Of a stretch of 42,805 nucleotides of DNA, positions 8,691 through 17,039 are shown in pieces. The stretch's first letter is position 1, and each line of letters starts with the position of its first letter. The DNA comes from Bacteroidales bacterium UBA4230. Its GTDB lineage: Bacteria; Bacteroidota; Bacteroidia; Bacteroidales; UBA932. The stretch spans positions 1 to 42,805 of the forward strand of contig DGXO01000044.1 of the NCBI GenBank assembly GCA_002395605.1. Reading direction: 5' to 3'. The notes under the pieces were generated by a model, which was given only the letters and a program-made list of their open reading frames with translations, ran no database searches and was not told the DNA's origin. Both the position numbers and the translations under genes were made by a program.

Positions 8691-10102
8691 TTTGTAAGGA
8701 CCAGATACTCTCCGGGAGCAATGGTGGCGGTATACTCACCGCTCACTTTCTCTCCGGTGAACACGTTGGTATATTCTCCGTCAAGCTTCAGGACCTGCGT
8801 GGCAGGCTCTCCCTCCAGGTTCTTGAAAGGCTCTGCAACAACGTCTCCCTGAGGACGGTTGTCGTTGGCATCGGCCTTCACCTCAGGAGCCTCTGCGGGC
8901 ACGGGTACGCCGAAGTTTGCAAGCACAATGACCTTGTTGCCCTTGACCTCGCGGGAGAAGGCCACAACGCCTTCCGGAGCATCCAACCATACAATGTCTC
9001 CACCGCGCTCGCCTGCCTTGAGGGCGGGATTGTTGTGCTTGAGGTTTACAAGAGTCTTCCAGAAACTGGTATAGCCGTTGTCGGGCCACTCTGTGATGGG
9101 ATCCTTCTCAAAGAACTTCAGACGGCGGCTGAGGCCGATTTCCTGTCCGGTATAGATGAGCGGCTGGGAGCCGGGAAGGGTGAAGCAAAGCACGGCGCAG
9201 GCATCCCAGGCCGAACTTTCGCGCTCGAACTCGGTTCCGCTCCAGGAGTTTTCGTCGTGGTTGGAGGTGAAGGTAAGGCGGAAGGCTTCCTTGGGGAAGC
9301 GGGCGGCGTCACGTGCAACGTACTCCTTGAGGTCGGTCACGCTCTTGGCGCCCTTTGCAAGGGAATTGAGCAGGTGATGGAGCTCCCAGGCATAGTTGGC
9401 GTCGAAGGTCACAAGGGGATCTGCCAGATTGTCCCTTTCGGCCTCTGCAAGGAGGTAGATGTCCGGGTAATCCTTGTTCATCTTGGGAAGGATTCCGTAC
9501 CAGAACTCCGCAGGGACCTCGCCGGCGGCGTCGCAGCGGAAGCCGTCCACGCCCTTTTCAAGCCAGAAACGCATGGCGTCGTCCTGGGCCCACCAAACCT
9601 CCTCATTCTCATAGTTGAGGCTGCGGGTGTCGGTCCAGTCGTACTCCCAGATGGCGTTGCCTTCGGCATCCCTCTCGTAGAAGTCGGCGGGCTTTTCCGT
9701 CATCCATACATTGTCCGGGGCAGTCTGGTTGGCAACCCAGTCAAGGATTACCTTAAAGCCCAGCTTGTGAGCTGCATCAAGAAGGCTCTGGAAGTCTTCC
9801 ATTGTGCCGAATTCGGGGTTCACCTTCTTGTAGTCGGAGATTGCGTAGTAGGAGCCAAGGGTTCCTTTTCGGCCCTCGGTGCCAATCTCATACATGGGCA
9901 TGAGCCAGAGGACGTCCACGCCAAGGTCCTTCAGGCGGGGAAGCTGGGCCTCTACGCCCGCAAAGGTTCCCTCGGGGGAGAACTGGCGGATGTTGACCTC
10001 GTAGACAACTGAATCATAGGTCCATTCCGGGTGATACTGGACCTCTTTGGGTGCGCAGGCTGCAATGGCAAGCGCTGCAAGTGCGACGATAAACTTTTTC
10101 AT
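8687..10102 (-). CDS. GH13 alpha-amylase-family lipoprotein
   Basis: This is a 471-residue GH13 enzyme with a lipoprotein signal (LAIAAC, Cys16) and no added binding domain. The barrel contains GFRCDAAGEV with nucleophile Asp191, LLAEAE with Glu220 and SNHDENSW with Asp283, so all three catalytic acids are present. Region I reads DWVANQ (121-126), where most GH13 enzymes have DxxxNH; the histidine that contacts the substrate is replaced by glutamine. The C-terminal beta domain ends in GEYTATIAPGEYLVLTK. It starts 8 bp after the SusG-like gene and overlaps the next gene. The most likely job is cutting starch or maltooligosaccharides at the cell surface or in the periplasm; exact specificity is not visible. 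Confidence 0.85.
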   Translation of the reverse strand: MKKFIVALAALAIAACAPKEVQYHPEWTYDSVVYEVNIRQFSPEGTFAGVEAQLPRLKDLGVDVLWLMPMYEIGTEGRKGTLGSYYAISDYKKVNPEFGTMEDFQSLLDAAHKLGFKVILDWVANQTAPDNVWMTEKPADFYERDAEGNAIWEYDWTDTRSLNYENEEVWWAQDDAMRFWLEKGVDGFRCDAAGEVPAEFWYGILPKMNKDYPDIYLLAEAERDNLADPLVTFDANYAWELHHLLNSLAKGAKSVTDLKEYVARDAARFPKEAFRLTFTSNHDENSWSGTEFERESSAWDACAVLCFTLPGSQPLIYTGQEIGLSRRLKFFEKDPITEWPDNGYTSFWKTLVNLKHNNPALKAGERGGDIVWLDAPEGVVAFSREVKGNKVIVLANFGVPVPAEAPEVKADANDNRPQGDVVAEPFKNLEGEPATQVLKLDGEYTNVFTGEKVSGEYTATIAPGEYLVLTK

Positions 10103-10110
10103 ATTTGTTG

Positions 10111-12519
10111 TTACTGTTGAAATACTACTGAGCCGAAGGCGGGAATGGTGACGGAGCTGCCGCTCACCTCAACCTTCTGGTTGGAAACTATTACCTTGTC
10201 AAGTTTGTCGGAGCTGCGGGTTACCGTAACTGCGGCGGCGGAGAGGTTATGCATCACAAGGACCCTCTCTGAGGCCGATTTCAAGTACCAGGCGGCTATG
10301 GCGTTGTTGCCGGAGGACGTTGTCTCTATCTCTCCTTCGGCAAGGGCCGGATGGGTGTTGCGGGCATAGGCGAAGTGACGGTAGAGCTGAAGGAGGGAGC
10401 GGTTGTCGGCGGCCTGAGCCTCTACGGAAGTTTCGGCCTTAATGACGCTCTTGTCAAAGCTGCACCATGCCGAAGGCACCTTGCAGTCCTTGTTCCAGTT
10501 GATGGGCTGGCGCACGTTCTGGTCTCCGCTGCTCTTTACGCCCCAATAACCAAGTTCCTCGCCCTGGTAGATGTAGGGTTTTCCGGGGCTTGTGAGAAGG
10601 ATTGCACCTGCAAGACGTATCTTCTGGGGATGGTTTCCAAGCTCGCTGGCCACGCGGTTTTCGTCGTGGTTGGAGAGCTTCACGGCATCTTCAAAGCCTG
10701 TCTTGTGAGTATGCAGGGCCTGCGCATAAGCATTCTTGTTCTTTGTCTGGATGCCCGCTATCACGGAGCCAAGGTCAGAGCCCGAGCCCTTGTTGATACG
10801 GTCTTTCACCGTGCCGTAATATGCAAAGTCAAACAGGGACGGAAGGCCCTTGTAGTAGGGCGCCACAACATCGGCGTTCCAGTCATAGGCCTCACCTACC
10901 ATATAGAAGTCCCCTTCCCCGCCGGCGGCCTTGTAGGTGGCGTTGCAGTGGTTGTACCACTCACTGAGGAACTTCACGTTGGCATCTGTGTGGCACTGGT
11001 AAATCCACATCACGGCGTCAAGCCTGAGGCCCTTCACGCCCATCTTTATCCATTTGTCGGCGCTTGCGGCAAGGTCCTTGAAGGCGGCCGAATTCTGGCA
11101 GCTCTGCCAAGGGCCGTAGTTGAGGTCCGGCATGGACTTGTCGAAGCTTGCGAAGTACGACAGGGACTTGTCCGTAAAGATAATGTTGTTTGCGCTCTTT
11201 CCGTTTACCAGGGTTTTGGCCTGGCCGAAGGTAATGGACTGGTCTCCGGTTTTTGCGCCCCATTTGTAGGAGTCGTCGGTGCCCCACTCTGTCTCGTGGG
11301 TCTTTACAAGGACGCCCCAGTCGTTGTCTGGTTTCAGGACAATCTCATACTTGTTTGAACCGGCGCTGTACATCCTGACGGCCTTGGTGCCGGTGTAGTA
11401 GATGTACCAGTTGACGGAGGTGTCGGTGTTGCCGGACTGTACGGCATCCGTGGTTTCCGTAATGGTAAGCTTGGGGGCCGAAGCCGTGCTTGCGTCAAGG
11501 ACAAAATGGAGGTTCTTGGAACCGGAGTAACCGGCGCTTCCGGTTGCGACGGTGTTCCATCCGCCCATGTGGGGGTCCGTCTGCCCTGCAAAGTTGTCAG
11601 GGATCTCCGAGCCGTTTGCAAACACATAGTAGTCCTGATATTTCTCATCCCCTGCAAGGGCGCTCTTGAACCAGGGGTGCTGGTCTCCGGAGTGGTTGAG
11701 GACGTAGTCCATGTAGATGTCTATGTTCTTTGCGGCGGCCTTGTCAATGAGTTCCTTGAACTTGGCTTCGGCCTGGGCGGCGGTTGCGCCCTTTCCACCG
11801 TAGATGGGCTTGATGGAGTAGTAATCCTTGATGTCGTAGGCGTGATAGGACTGGGAGTCGTTCACCGGGCTTAGCCAAAGGGCGGTGGCTCCAATGGCGT
11901 CCAGATAGTCCAGGTGGTCGATAATGCCCTGGAAGTCTCCCTGGCCGTCGCCGTCGGAATCGGCAAAGCTGTAGACGTTGAGCTGATAGGTGATTCCGGC
12001 TTTTTTGTCGGCCGAAGACAGGTTTGCGCTGTAGTCTCCGTAGAGGTCTCCGCCGTCTTCCACCTTTGCGTCATCGGCGTGGGTGAAAGCGGTGCCAGCC
12101 GGGAGGAAATACGCCACCTGGGCGGTTTCGGCCAGATACATGTCATAAGACCCCGCAGGGAGTTTCATGTTGTCTCCGCCTTGGGAAAGCGACACCTTTT
12201 CATTCACTTTAACTGAAGAGGAGCCGAAGTTTACGTCCCAGTTGCCGTTTTTACGGAACTTGAACTGGTCCGACGCAGTTACGGTTACGCCAAATGCGGC
12301 GTGCCAGGTGCCGTCGGTTTTCATTGCTATGTCCTTGTCCCAGCTGGCTCCACCTATGGTGCCAATCACGCTCCAAGCGCTGGCCTGGGTGAAAGCGGTG
12401 GAAGGAGTTGTAGTGCCGGTGCCGGGGTTGTCTCCGGTATTGGTCTGGGATTCCGGTTTTGTACATGCAATCACAGCCAGTACGGCGGCCATGACGGCAA
12501 GGAAATGAAGACGTTTCAT
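10111..12519 (-). CDS. susG: SusG-like GH13 alpha-amylase with N-terminal SusE/F-like starch-binding domain
   Basis: This is an 802-residue surface lipoprotein (AVIAC, Cys19, followed by a Gly/Thr/Ser-rich linker to about residue 42). Residues 45-140 look like one SusE/SusF-type binding domain (WSVIGTIGGASWDKDI, FKFRKNGNWDVNFGS, SYDMYL). The GH13 barrel starts near residue 177 (ITYQLNVYSFADSDGDGQGD). A block at about 305-460, between barrel segments, matches the position of the CBM58 insertion of SusG. Catalytic residues are Asp501 (GLRLDAVMW), Glu543 (VGEAYD) and the aspartate of LSNHDENR. The enzyme would cut starch at the outer membrane. It is the first gene of the minus-strand run, just after the terminator of the RNA methyltransferase gene, so a promoter should lie at 12520-12562, although I see no clear TAnnTTTG there. 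Confidence 0.88.
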   Translation of the reverse strand: MKRLHFLAVMAAVLAVIACTKPESQTNTGDNPGTGTTTPSTAFTQASAWSVIGTIGGASWDKDIAMKTDGTWHAAFGVTVTASDQFKFRKNGNWDVNFGSSSVKVNEKVSLSQGGDNMKLPAGSYDMYLAETAQVAYFLPAGTAFTHADDAKVEDGGDLYGDYSANLSSADKKAGITYQLNVYSFADSDGDGQGDFQGIIDHLDYLDAIGATALWLSPVNDSQSYHAYDIKDYYSIKPIYGGKGATAAQAEAKFKELIDKAAAKNIDIYMDYVLNHSGDQHPWFKSALAGDEKYQDYYVFANGSEIPDNFAGQTDPHMGGWNTVATGSAGYSGSKNLHFVLDASTASAPKLTITETTDAVQSGNTDTSVNWYIYYTGTKAVRMYSAGSNKYEIVLKPDNDWGVLVKTHETEWGTDDSYKWGAKTGDQSITFGQAKTLVNGKSANNIIFTDKSLSYFASFDKSMPDLNYGPWQSCQNSAAFKDLAASADKWIKMGVKGLRLDAVMWIYQCHTDANVKFLSEWYNHCNATYKAAGGEGDFYMVGEAYDWNADVVAPYYKGLPSLFDFAYYGTVKDRINKGSGSDLGSVIAGIQTKNKNAYAQALHTHKTGFEDAVKLSNHDENRVASELGNHPQKIRLAGAILLTSPGKPYIYQGEELGYWGVKSSGDQNVRQPINWNKDCKVPSAWCSFDKSVIKAETSVEAQAADNRSLLQLYRHFAYARNTHPALAEGEIETTSSGNNAIAAWYLKSASERVLVMHNLSAAAVTVTRSSDKLDKVIVSNQKVEVSGSSVTIPAFGSVVFQQ

Positions 12520-12561
12520 ATAGCGTGCTTTTTGATTATCAGTTTAGCATACAATTATAAT

Positions 12562-12588
12562 AAAAAAGCGTTGGAAATCCAACGCTTT
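12562..12588 (-). terminator. Rho-independent terminator of the lysS-methyltransferase unit
   Basis: A 10-bp perfect stem (AAAGCGTTGG and CCAACGCTTT on the plus strand) has a 4-nt loop and, read on the minus strand, is followed by a run of six T. It lies 34 bp after the methyltransferase stop and separates that unit from the starch operon. Confidence 0.88.
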
Positions 12589-12621
12589 GATTCTGTCCTG
12601 CCGATATTTCGGGATGGGCGG

Positions 12622-13440
12622 TTAAATCTGCCTTTGCCGCACGGCTTCAAACAGCAGGATTGCGGCGCTTACAGACACGTTAAGGCTGTCCAGATGCCCC
12701 AGCATGGGTATGCGTATATGGGCCGAAGCCGCTTTCCGCCACTGGTCTGTGAGGCCGGTGGACTCCGTTCCCATCACAAGGGCCGTTCCGCGGCGCATGT
12801 CAACGTCGTAATACAGGGAAGAGTCCTGTAGCTGCGCCGTAAGTATCTGTATGCCACGGTCTTGAAGAAATGCAACTGCTTCTTCTGAGCTGCAGGCCAC
12901 CGTGGGCACGGTGAACACCGCGCCTATGGAAGCGCGGATAAGGTTGGGGTTGTAAAGGTCCGTGAGAGGGTCGCAGATAAGCACGGCATCGGCCCCTGCT
13001 GCGTCTGCGCTACGAAGCACCGCGCCAAGGTTCCCCGGTTTTTCCACGCTCTCCAGAACCATCACAAGCGGATTTTCCGGAAGACGCAAATCACTGAGCT
13101 TGCGCTCTTTATACTCCACCTCAGCAATGATTCCCTCCGTGCTCTCCCTGTAGGCAACCTTCCGGTACAGCGCTTCCGGGATTTCTATGATTTGAGATGC
13201 CCGATCAGGTCGGGCATGACGAAGGTCATTGCCGGCTTGACAAAGGTCATTGCCGGCTTGACCGGCAATCTCATTGCACACAAAAACGGTCTTCACATTG
13301 TACCCTGCCTCAATGCAATGCTCCAGCTCCCTTCGGCCTTCAACCACAAAAAGACCCTGCTCCCGCCGCGCCTTGGATTTTTCCTGCAGCAGGAGCAGAT
13401 TCTTGATCTTAGGGTTCTGTGCCGATGTTATGGTTTCCAT
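12622..13440 (-). CDS. TrmH/SpoU-family RNA 2'-O-methyltransferase with an in-frame palindromic repeat
   Basis: This is a 272-residue SPOUT methyltransferase. The N-terminal part (ITSAQNPKIKNLLLLQEKSK, FVVEGRRELEHCIEAG) is the RNA-binding L30e-like domain. The C-terminal knotted SAM domain has LESVEKPGNLGAVLRSADAA, VLICDPLTDLYNPNLIRASI, LVMGTESTGL and the final LNVSVSAAILLFEAVRQ. The family methylates a ribose in rRNA or tRNA; the target base is unknown. Residues of about 59-82 (GQAGNDLCQAGNDLRHARPD) are encoded by a repetitive element and are not part of the family. The start codon directly follows the lysS stop codon. The reading frame stays open through the insert, so the gene is probably functional. 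Confidence 0.85.
   Translation of the reverse strand: METITSAQNPKIKNLLLLQEKSKARREQGLFVVEGRRELEHCIEAGYNVKTVFVCNEIAGQAGNDLCQAGNDLRHARPDRASQIIEIPEALYRKVAYRESTEGIIAEVEYKERKLSDLRLPENPLVMVLESVEKPGNLGAVLRSADAAGADAVLICDPLTDLYNPNLIRASIGAVFTVPTVACSSEEAVAFLQDRGIQILTAQLQDSSLYYDVDMRRGTALVMGTESTGLTDQWRKAASAHIRIPMLGHLDSLNVSVSAAILLFEAVRQRQI
13196..13276. repeat. Palindromic repeat inserted in frame in the methyltransferase gene
   Basis: The element has three parts on the plus strand: a palindrome ATGCCCGATC...GGTCGGGCAT (13198-13218), then two direct copies of AAGGTCATTGCCGGCTTGAC (13222-13241 and 13243-13262, period 21 bp = 7 codons), and an inverted repeat ATTGCCGG/CCGGCAAT (13249-13256 and 13262-13269). 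It resembles the GTCATTGCCGG-type interspersed palindromes found in many bacterial genomes. Translated on the minus strand it gives two tandem AGNDL heptads. The insertion lies between the RNA-binding domain and the SAM domain, where a loop can tolerate it. Confidence 0.75.
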
Positions 13441-14955
13441 CTAAAACTTTTCAGGGCGCATCATGGGGAAGAAGAGGACGTCCTGGATGCTGTCCTTTCC
13501 GGTCATGAACATGGTGAGGCGGTCTATGCCGATGCCGATACCGGAGGTGGGAGGCATGCCGTATTCAAGGGCGCGGACGAAGTCGTAGTCTATGTACATG
13601 GCTTCGTCGTCGCCTTTGCTCTTGAGGGCGGCCTGTTCCTCGAAGCGCTCCAGCTGGTCGATGGGGTCGTTGAGCTCCGAGTAGGCGTTGGCAAGTTCCT
13701 TGCCGTTTACAAAGAGCTCGAAGCGCTCCGTGAGGGTGTCGTCGTGGCGGCAGCGCTTTGTAAGGGGGCTCATCTCCACGGGATAGTCAATCACAAAGGT
13801 GGGCTGGATGAGTTTTTCCTCGCAGTACTGGCCGAAGATGGCATCTATGAGTTTACCCACACCCATCTCAGGGCTCACTTCCACGTTCAGTTTCTTGCAG
13901 GTTTCACGAAGCGCGGCTTCGTCCATGCCCTTGACATCCACACCTGCGTACTCCTTGATGGCGTCCAGGATGGGGAGCCTGCGGAAGGGACCCTCGAAGG
14001 AAATCTCGTTGCCGCCTATCACCTTCTTCACGCCGCCGGTGACTTCGGCCACCTTCTGAAGCATTTTCTCCGTGAATTCCATCATCCAGATGTAGTCCTT
14101 GTAGGCGATGTACATCTCCACGCAGGTGAATTCAGGGTTGTGGGTCTTGTCCATGCCCTCGTTGCGGAAGTTCTTGGCAAACTCATACACGCCGGCAAAC
14201 CCGCCCACAATCAGGCGCTTCAAATACAGCTCATTTGCAATTCGCATGTACATGTCAACGTCCAGGGCGTTGTGGTGGGTGATGAACGGACGTGCCGTTG
14301 CGCCGCCGGGGATGGCTTGGAGGATGGGGGTTTCCACCTCAAGGCAGCCGACTGCGTTGAAGCATTCACGCATGGTGTTTATGATGAGGGTGCGCTTCAC
14401 GAATGTTTCCTTCACCTGAGGGTTCACCACAAGGTCCACGTACCTCTGGCGGTAGCGGAGTTCAGGGTCCTCGAAGCTGTCGTGCACGGTGCCGTCGGCG
14501 TCGGTTTTCACAATGGGGAGCACGCGGAGGGACTTACTAAGAACCGTAAGTTCCTTTGCGTGGACGGAGAGCTGGCCGGTTTGGGTAAAGAAGGCGAAGC
14601 CTTTTATGCCGATGATGTCACCGATGTCCAGGAGTTTCTTGAACACGGTGTTGTACATGGTCTTGTCTTCTCCGGGGCAGATTTCGTCACGCTTTACGTA
14701 CACCTGGATGCGGCCGGCGCTGTCCTGGAGCTCCATGAAGGAGGCGGCGCCCATTATGCGGCGGCTCATGATTCGGCCCGCAATGCACACGTCCTGGAAA
14801 TTGCCTTCATCGGGGTTGAAGCCTTGGGCGATTTCCACCGTTGTGGTGTTTATGGGATACAGGGGTGCCGGATAGGGGTTTATTCCAAGTTCACGAAGTT
14901 TTGCAAGGGACTCCCTGCGGCCGATTTCCTGTTCGTTGAGTTCGTAGTATGCCAT
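13441..14955 (-). CDS. lysS: Lysyl-tRNA synthetase, class II
   Basis: This 504-residue protein has the normal length of LysS. The N-terminal OB fold (VCIAGRIMSRRIMGAASFME) binds the tRNA anticodon. The class II core shows motif 1 in RYVDLVVNP...FVKRTLIIN, motif 2 in AKNFRNEGMDKTHNPEFTCVE, and motif 3 in GIGIGIDRLTMFMTG near the C-terminus. It charges tRNA-Lys with lysine in the cytosol. The ATG at 14953-14955 follows a -7 element by 18 nt. The methyltransferase ATG directly follows its stop codon, so both share a transcript. Confidence 0.95.
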   Translation of the reverse strand: MAYYELNEQEIGRRESLAKLRELGINPYPAPLYPINTTTVEIAQGFNPDEGNFQDVCIAGRIMSRRIMGAASFMELQDSAGRIQVYVKRDEICPGEDKTMYNTVFKKLLDIGDIIGIKGFAFFTQTGQLSVHAKELTVLSKSLRVLPIVKTDADGTVHDSFEDPELRYRQRYVDLVVNPQVKETFVKRTLIINTMRECFNAVGCLEVETPILQAIPGGATARPFITHHNALDVDMYMRIANELYLKRLIVGGFAGVYEFAKNFRNEGMDKTHNPEFTCVEMYIAYKDYIWMMEFTEKMLQKVAEVTGGVKKVIGGNEISFEGPFRRLPILDAIKEYAGVDVKGMDEAALRETCKKLNVEVSPEMGVGKLIDAIFGQYCEEKLIQPTFVIDYPVEMSPLTKRCRHDDTLTERFELFVNGKELANAYSELNDPIDQLERFEEQAALKSKGDDEAMYIDYDFVRALEYGMPPTSGIGIGIDRLTMFMTGKDSIQDVLFFPMMRPEKF

Positions 14956-14973
14956 AAGTCAGATTTTAGGCTG

Positions 14974-14981
14974 CAAATTTA
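14974..14981 (-). promoter_or_regulatory. -7 element of lysS
   Basis: The minus strand reads TAAATTTG, matching TAnnTTTG, 18 nt before the lysS ATG. A partial -33 (TTTAC) lies 19 nt upstream. Confidence 0.55.
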
Positions 14982-15028
14982 CGCAAAAAAATTGTCTTTG
15001 TAAATGATAACACGTGAGACTATAATAG

Positions 15029-15478
15029 CTACTCCGTGTCGGGTGTTTTCCAAAGATAATGATTGGACGAGTAGAAAAGACGACCTTTCTCACCCATAAA
15101 CTGATCCATGGCTTCTCTGGTTTTGAAGGAATAAATAGTGTAGGGTTCATAAGGTGATAAAACGCCTTTGTACTCTGGAGTACAAGTTAAAAGGTAGTAG
15201 GTTTTAGAATAGACGCCATATGAAATTGCAATAATTTCTTTCTTATTATTCCAATACACTTCACGAATGTTATCATCTAAAAGAGTCTTCATCGAAGTGA
15301 AAATTATTGGACATTGCTTATAGACTAGGTCAACTGTAAGTGTCACATCATTGTATTGTAAATAACACTTTGTTTCGGGTATGTGGTATTGGTCTCGAAG
15401 CCGGCCATATGTGTCTATACCTGCAATAATCAGCAATAATACGATGAAACCATATGCTATTTTTTTAACGATATCCAT
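15029..15478 (-). CDS. Small AT-rich hypothetical protein with one N-terminal membrane anchor
   Basis: I do not recognise this protein of about 149 residues. I took MDIVKKIAYGFIVLLLIIAG as the start because it gives a clean membrane anchor or signal segment; the frame is open further upstream, to 15526, through a GC-rich block (about 15490-15540). The rest is soluble and rich in Tyr and Lys, and ends in WKTPDTE. It is the last gene of the AT-rich Rhs island, downstream of a metalloprotease cassette and its neighbour. By position it could be an exported immunity protein left behind by a lost cassette, but nothing in the sequence proves that. Confidence 0.55.
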   Translation of the reverse strand: MDIVKKIAYGFIVLLLIIAGIDTYGRLRDQYHIPETKCYLQYNDVTLTVDLVYKQCPIIFTSMKTLLDDNIREVYWNNKKEIIAISYGVYSKTYYLLTCTPEYKGVLSPYEPYTIYSFKTREAMDQFMGEKGRLFYSSNHYLWKTPDTE

Positions 15479-15574
15479 AAGTAAAACTGATAAGGCGTGT
15501 CGGGGGCGCGGCTGTACCGGAGCCATCAGGGGCGTGGATACAAGTCACTAAGATTCAGTCGTTTAACAAATAGA

Positions 15575-15596
15575 GGGTGCCGAATACAGGGCACCC
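15575..15596. terminator. Hairpin, possible terminator
   Basis: The arms GGGTGCC (15575-15581) and GGCACCC (15590-15596) form a 7-bp stem with an 8-nt loop. On the plus strand TTTATT follows; on the minus strand TCTATTTGTT follows. It lies after the small gene remnant at 15628-15750, so it may end minus-strand transcription, or both. Confidence 0.5.
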
Positions 15597-15627
15597 TTTA
15601 TTGCGTAGCGTACACATTATCAACCGC

Positions 15628-15750
15628 TTATTCCCACAAAGCGGCCTCTGTATTGTTTTCTTTCATTTTGTAATATCTTATCTCCTTACCAATGATAGTC
15701 TGTACCCAGAGACGGATCTGAATATCGCCCTCCCGAAAAACCAAACGAAC
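15628..15750 (-). pseudogene. C-terminal fragment of a lost small gene
   Basis: A 40-codon open stretch without a proper start ends in IRYYKMKENNTEAALWE and a TAA. Its composition (IQIRLWVQTIIGKE) is protein-like. It lies in the gap between the 213-residue gene and the last gene of the island and is closed by a hairpin. I read it as the broken end of another cassette gene. Apart from it, the 300-bp gap holds only the two hairpins. Confidence 0.3.
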
Positions 15751-15775
15751 TCATTATCTTATCTATTTTTCTGAA

Positions 15776-15811
15776 CACTAGTGTCCGGAGAAAAAACTCC
15801 GGATACTAGTG
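15776..15811 (-). terminator. Long hairpin overlapping the stop codon of the 213-residue gene
   Basis: A 15-bp stem with one G-T pair (CACTAGTGTCCGGAG at 15776-15790 and CTCCGGATACTAGTG at 15797-15811) encloses a loop of six A (T on the minus strand). The TAG stop of the minus-strand gene lies inside the stem. On the minus strand TTCAGAAAAATAG follows, so it has no perfect T-run, but the stem is very stable. Confidence 0.65.
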
Positions 15812-16426
15812 AAGATGGTCATTAATCAGAGTTGCATCATAGTGCATCCGATAAAAAGGGTAAGACTTTAATCGCGTCAATATACTATCTGACTTGAAGA
15901 AATCTGGCTGGTATTCAAATTCTTTCGAATAAAAGACCCTTTGTTCATCATATGATGAAACAACACTATTACACACCCCAACTATTGGAGTAATAAATAC
16001 TCTCACTGTCGTTTTGTAAGCCTTCTGCTTCGGTCCTAATGATTGAGTGTATGAGAACTTTTGAAGCTTTCTTCTATGTCCTTTAAGAATGCCATATAAC
16101 CGGCCATGCCACTTATCGTTTTTCGGAATAGGCGGATGCTGAATCATATCGAGCCAATAGGGGGCGCGCCACCCCTGTTCATGATAATCATCAAAAGGGT
16201 CTAATACAAAAGGGAATATGGGTATTTCCCCTGATGATATGCTGAGACTATCTACGGGAATAATCCAAAGGAAGTCTTTTTCTAAGGGTTCTAAAGCCCT
16301 TTCGAAGGGGGATCTCAAATATGACTTTTTCTCGGAAAAAAGAATCACGCAATAATCTTGAGCTTTGGCATAGAGGGATGCAAGTAAAATAAGTGCAACA
16401 AAAGTGTATTTATAGGAAGATTTCAT
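15806..16426 (-). CDS. Exported hypothetical protein, candidate immunity protein of the HExxH protease cassette
   Basis: This is a protein of about 206 residues without a family that I recognise. The chosen start (MKSSYKYTFVALILLASLYAKAQ) gives a standard signal peptide with cleavage after AKA; a start 7 codons upstream is possible. The mature part has many aromatic and Pro residues (PFVLDPFDDYHEQGWRAPYW, HPPIPKNDKWHG). It begins within 2 bp of the stop of the protease tip, the usual position of an Rhs immunity gene. Export fits a toxin acting outside the cytoplasm. The immunity role is inferred from position only. Confidence 0.6.
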   Translation of the reverse strand: MKSSYKYTFVALILLASLYAKAQDYCVILFSEKKSYLRSPFERALEPLEKDFLWIIPVDSLSISSGEIPIFPFVLDPFDDYHEQGWRAPYWLDMIQHPPIPKNDKWHGRLYGILKGHRRKLQKFSYTQSLGPKQKAYKTTVRVFITPIVGVCNSVVSSYDEQRVFYSKEFEYQPDFFKSDSILTRLKSYPFYRMHYDATLINDHLH

Positions 16427-17039
16427 TTTAGCGTTGATTAAGAGCATTTAGCCAAATTAAATCGACTTGAAACGGCATTAAATAATAACCGGGGTACAAA
16501 TCATCCATTACCCCACCAGCATTCGACATGTCGCGAAGATTAAAGGAATGGCCAACCTCATGTGGTAACGTTATCTCGGGTGCTCCGTAAGAAAGCGTAA
16601 TAGAATTTCCGCTATACATACCATACGCTCCATTCGTAGGCCCAAAATAAACAACCGGAGCTCTTGCAATTACTTCTACGCCCATTTTTTCTCCTGGCAG
16701 ACCATTATTATACGCAAGTGTTCGCGCTATAGAAGCATTCATATCCTCATCCCGATGCTCTATTCCAATGATATTAAATTCAAAATGAACAAGGTCACCA
16801 GAAGAGTCATAACTTCCGCCCTGTTCCCCATTATATACTCTATCAAGTATTTCCTTTGCCGATTGTATTCTTTCATCATTATCTCATCTAATTTGTTCAT
16901 TCTTTTTTTCGATACGCTCTTGCCTTTTAACAGACACATTGGCAGGGATTTCTATTTGGGACTGAAGAATTAAAACAATGTTAGCAACAATCTCTTTGTG
17001 GCCATTTTCATCTACTCGTTTTACACCTTCTCTCCCATC

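Noticed and set aside
6711..12519. Recent tandem duplication of the three GH13 genes
   Set aside because: The proteins differ strongly in length, domains and motif sequence, so they are distinct subfamilies and not recent copies.
13192..15003. Very long open frame on the plus strand opposite lysS and the methyltransferase gene
   Set aside because: It is antisense to a clear lysS, its translation is rich in His/Val/Gly without any family motif, and it is caused by the base composition of the real gene. Similar antisense frames opposite GH97, the GH13 genes and the PBP gene were dropped for the same reason.
15628..15666. 12-codon gene MKENNTEAALWE with an upstream AAGGAG
   Set aside because: The AAGGAG is about 15 nt from the ATG, too far, and the codons continue upstream in the same frame, so it is the end of a longer fragment.
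15676..15754. Short peptide MSSFGFSGGRYSDPSLGTDY on the minus strand
   Set aside because: Only about 22 codons, no clear ribosome binding site, and it overlaps the more protein-like fragment at 15628-15750 in another frame.
16884..16886. TGA as selenocysteine codon in cassette A
   Set aside because: No selenoprotein family fits, the codon is in a variable linker, and I see no hairpin right after it of the kind needed in bacteria. A nonsense mutation explains it more simply.
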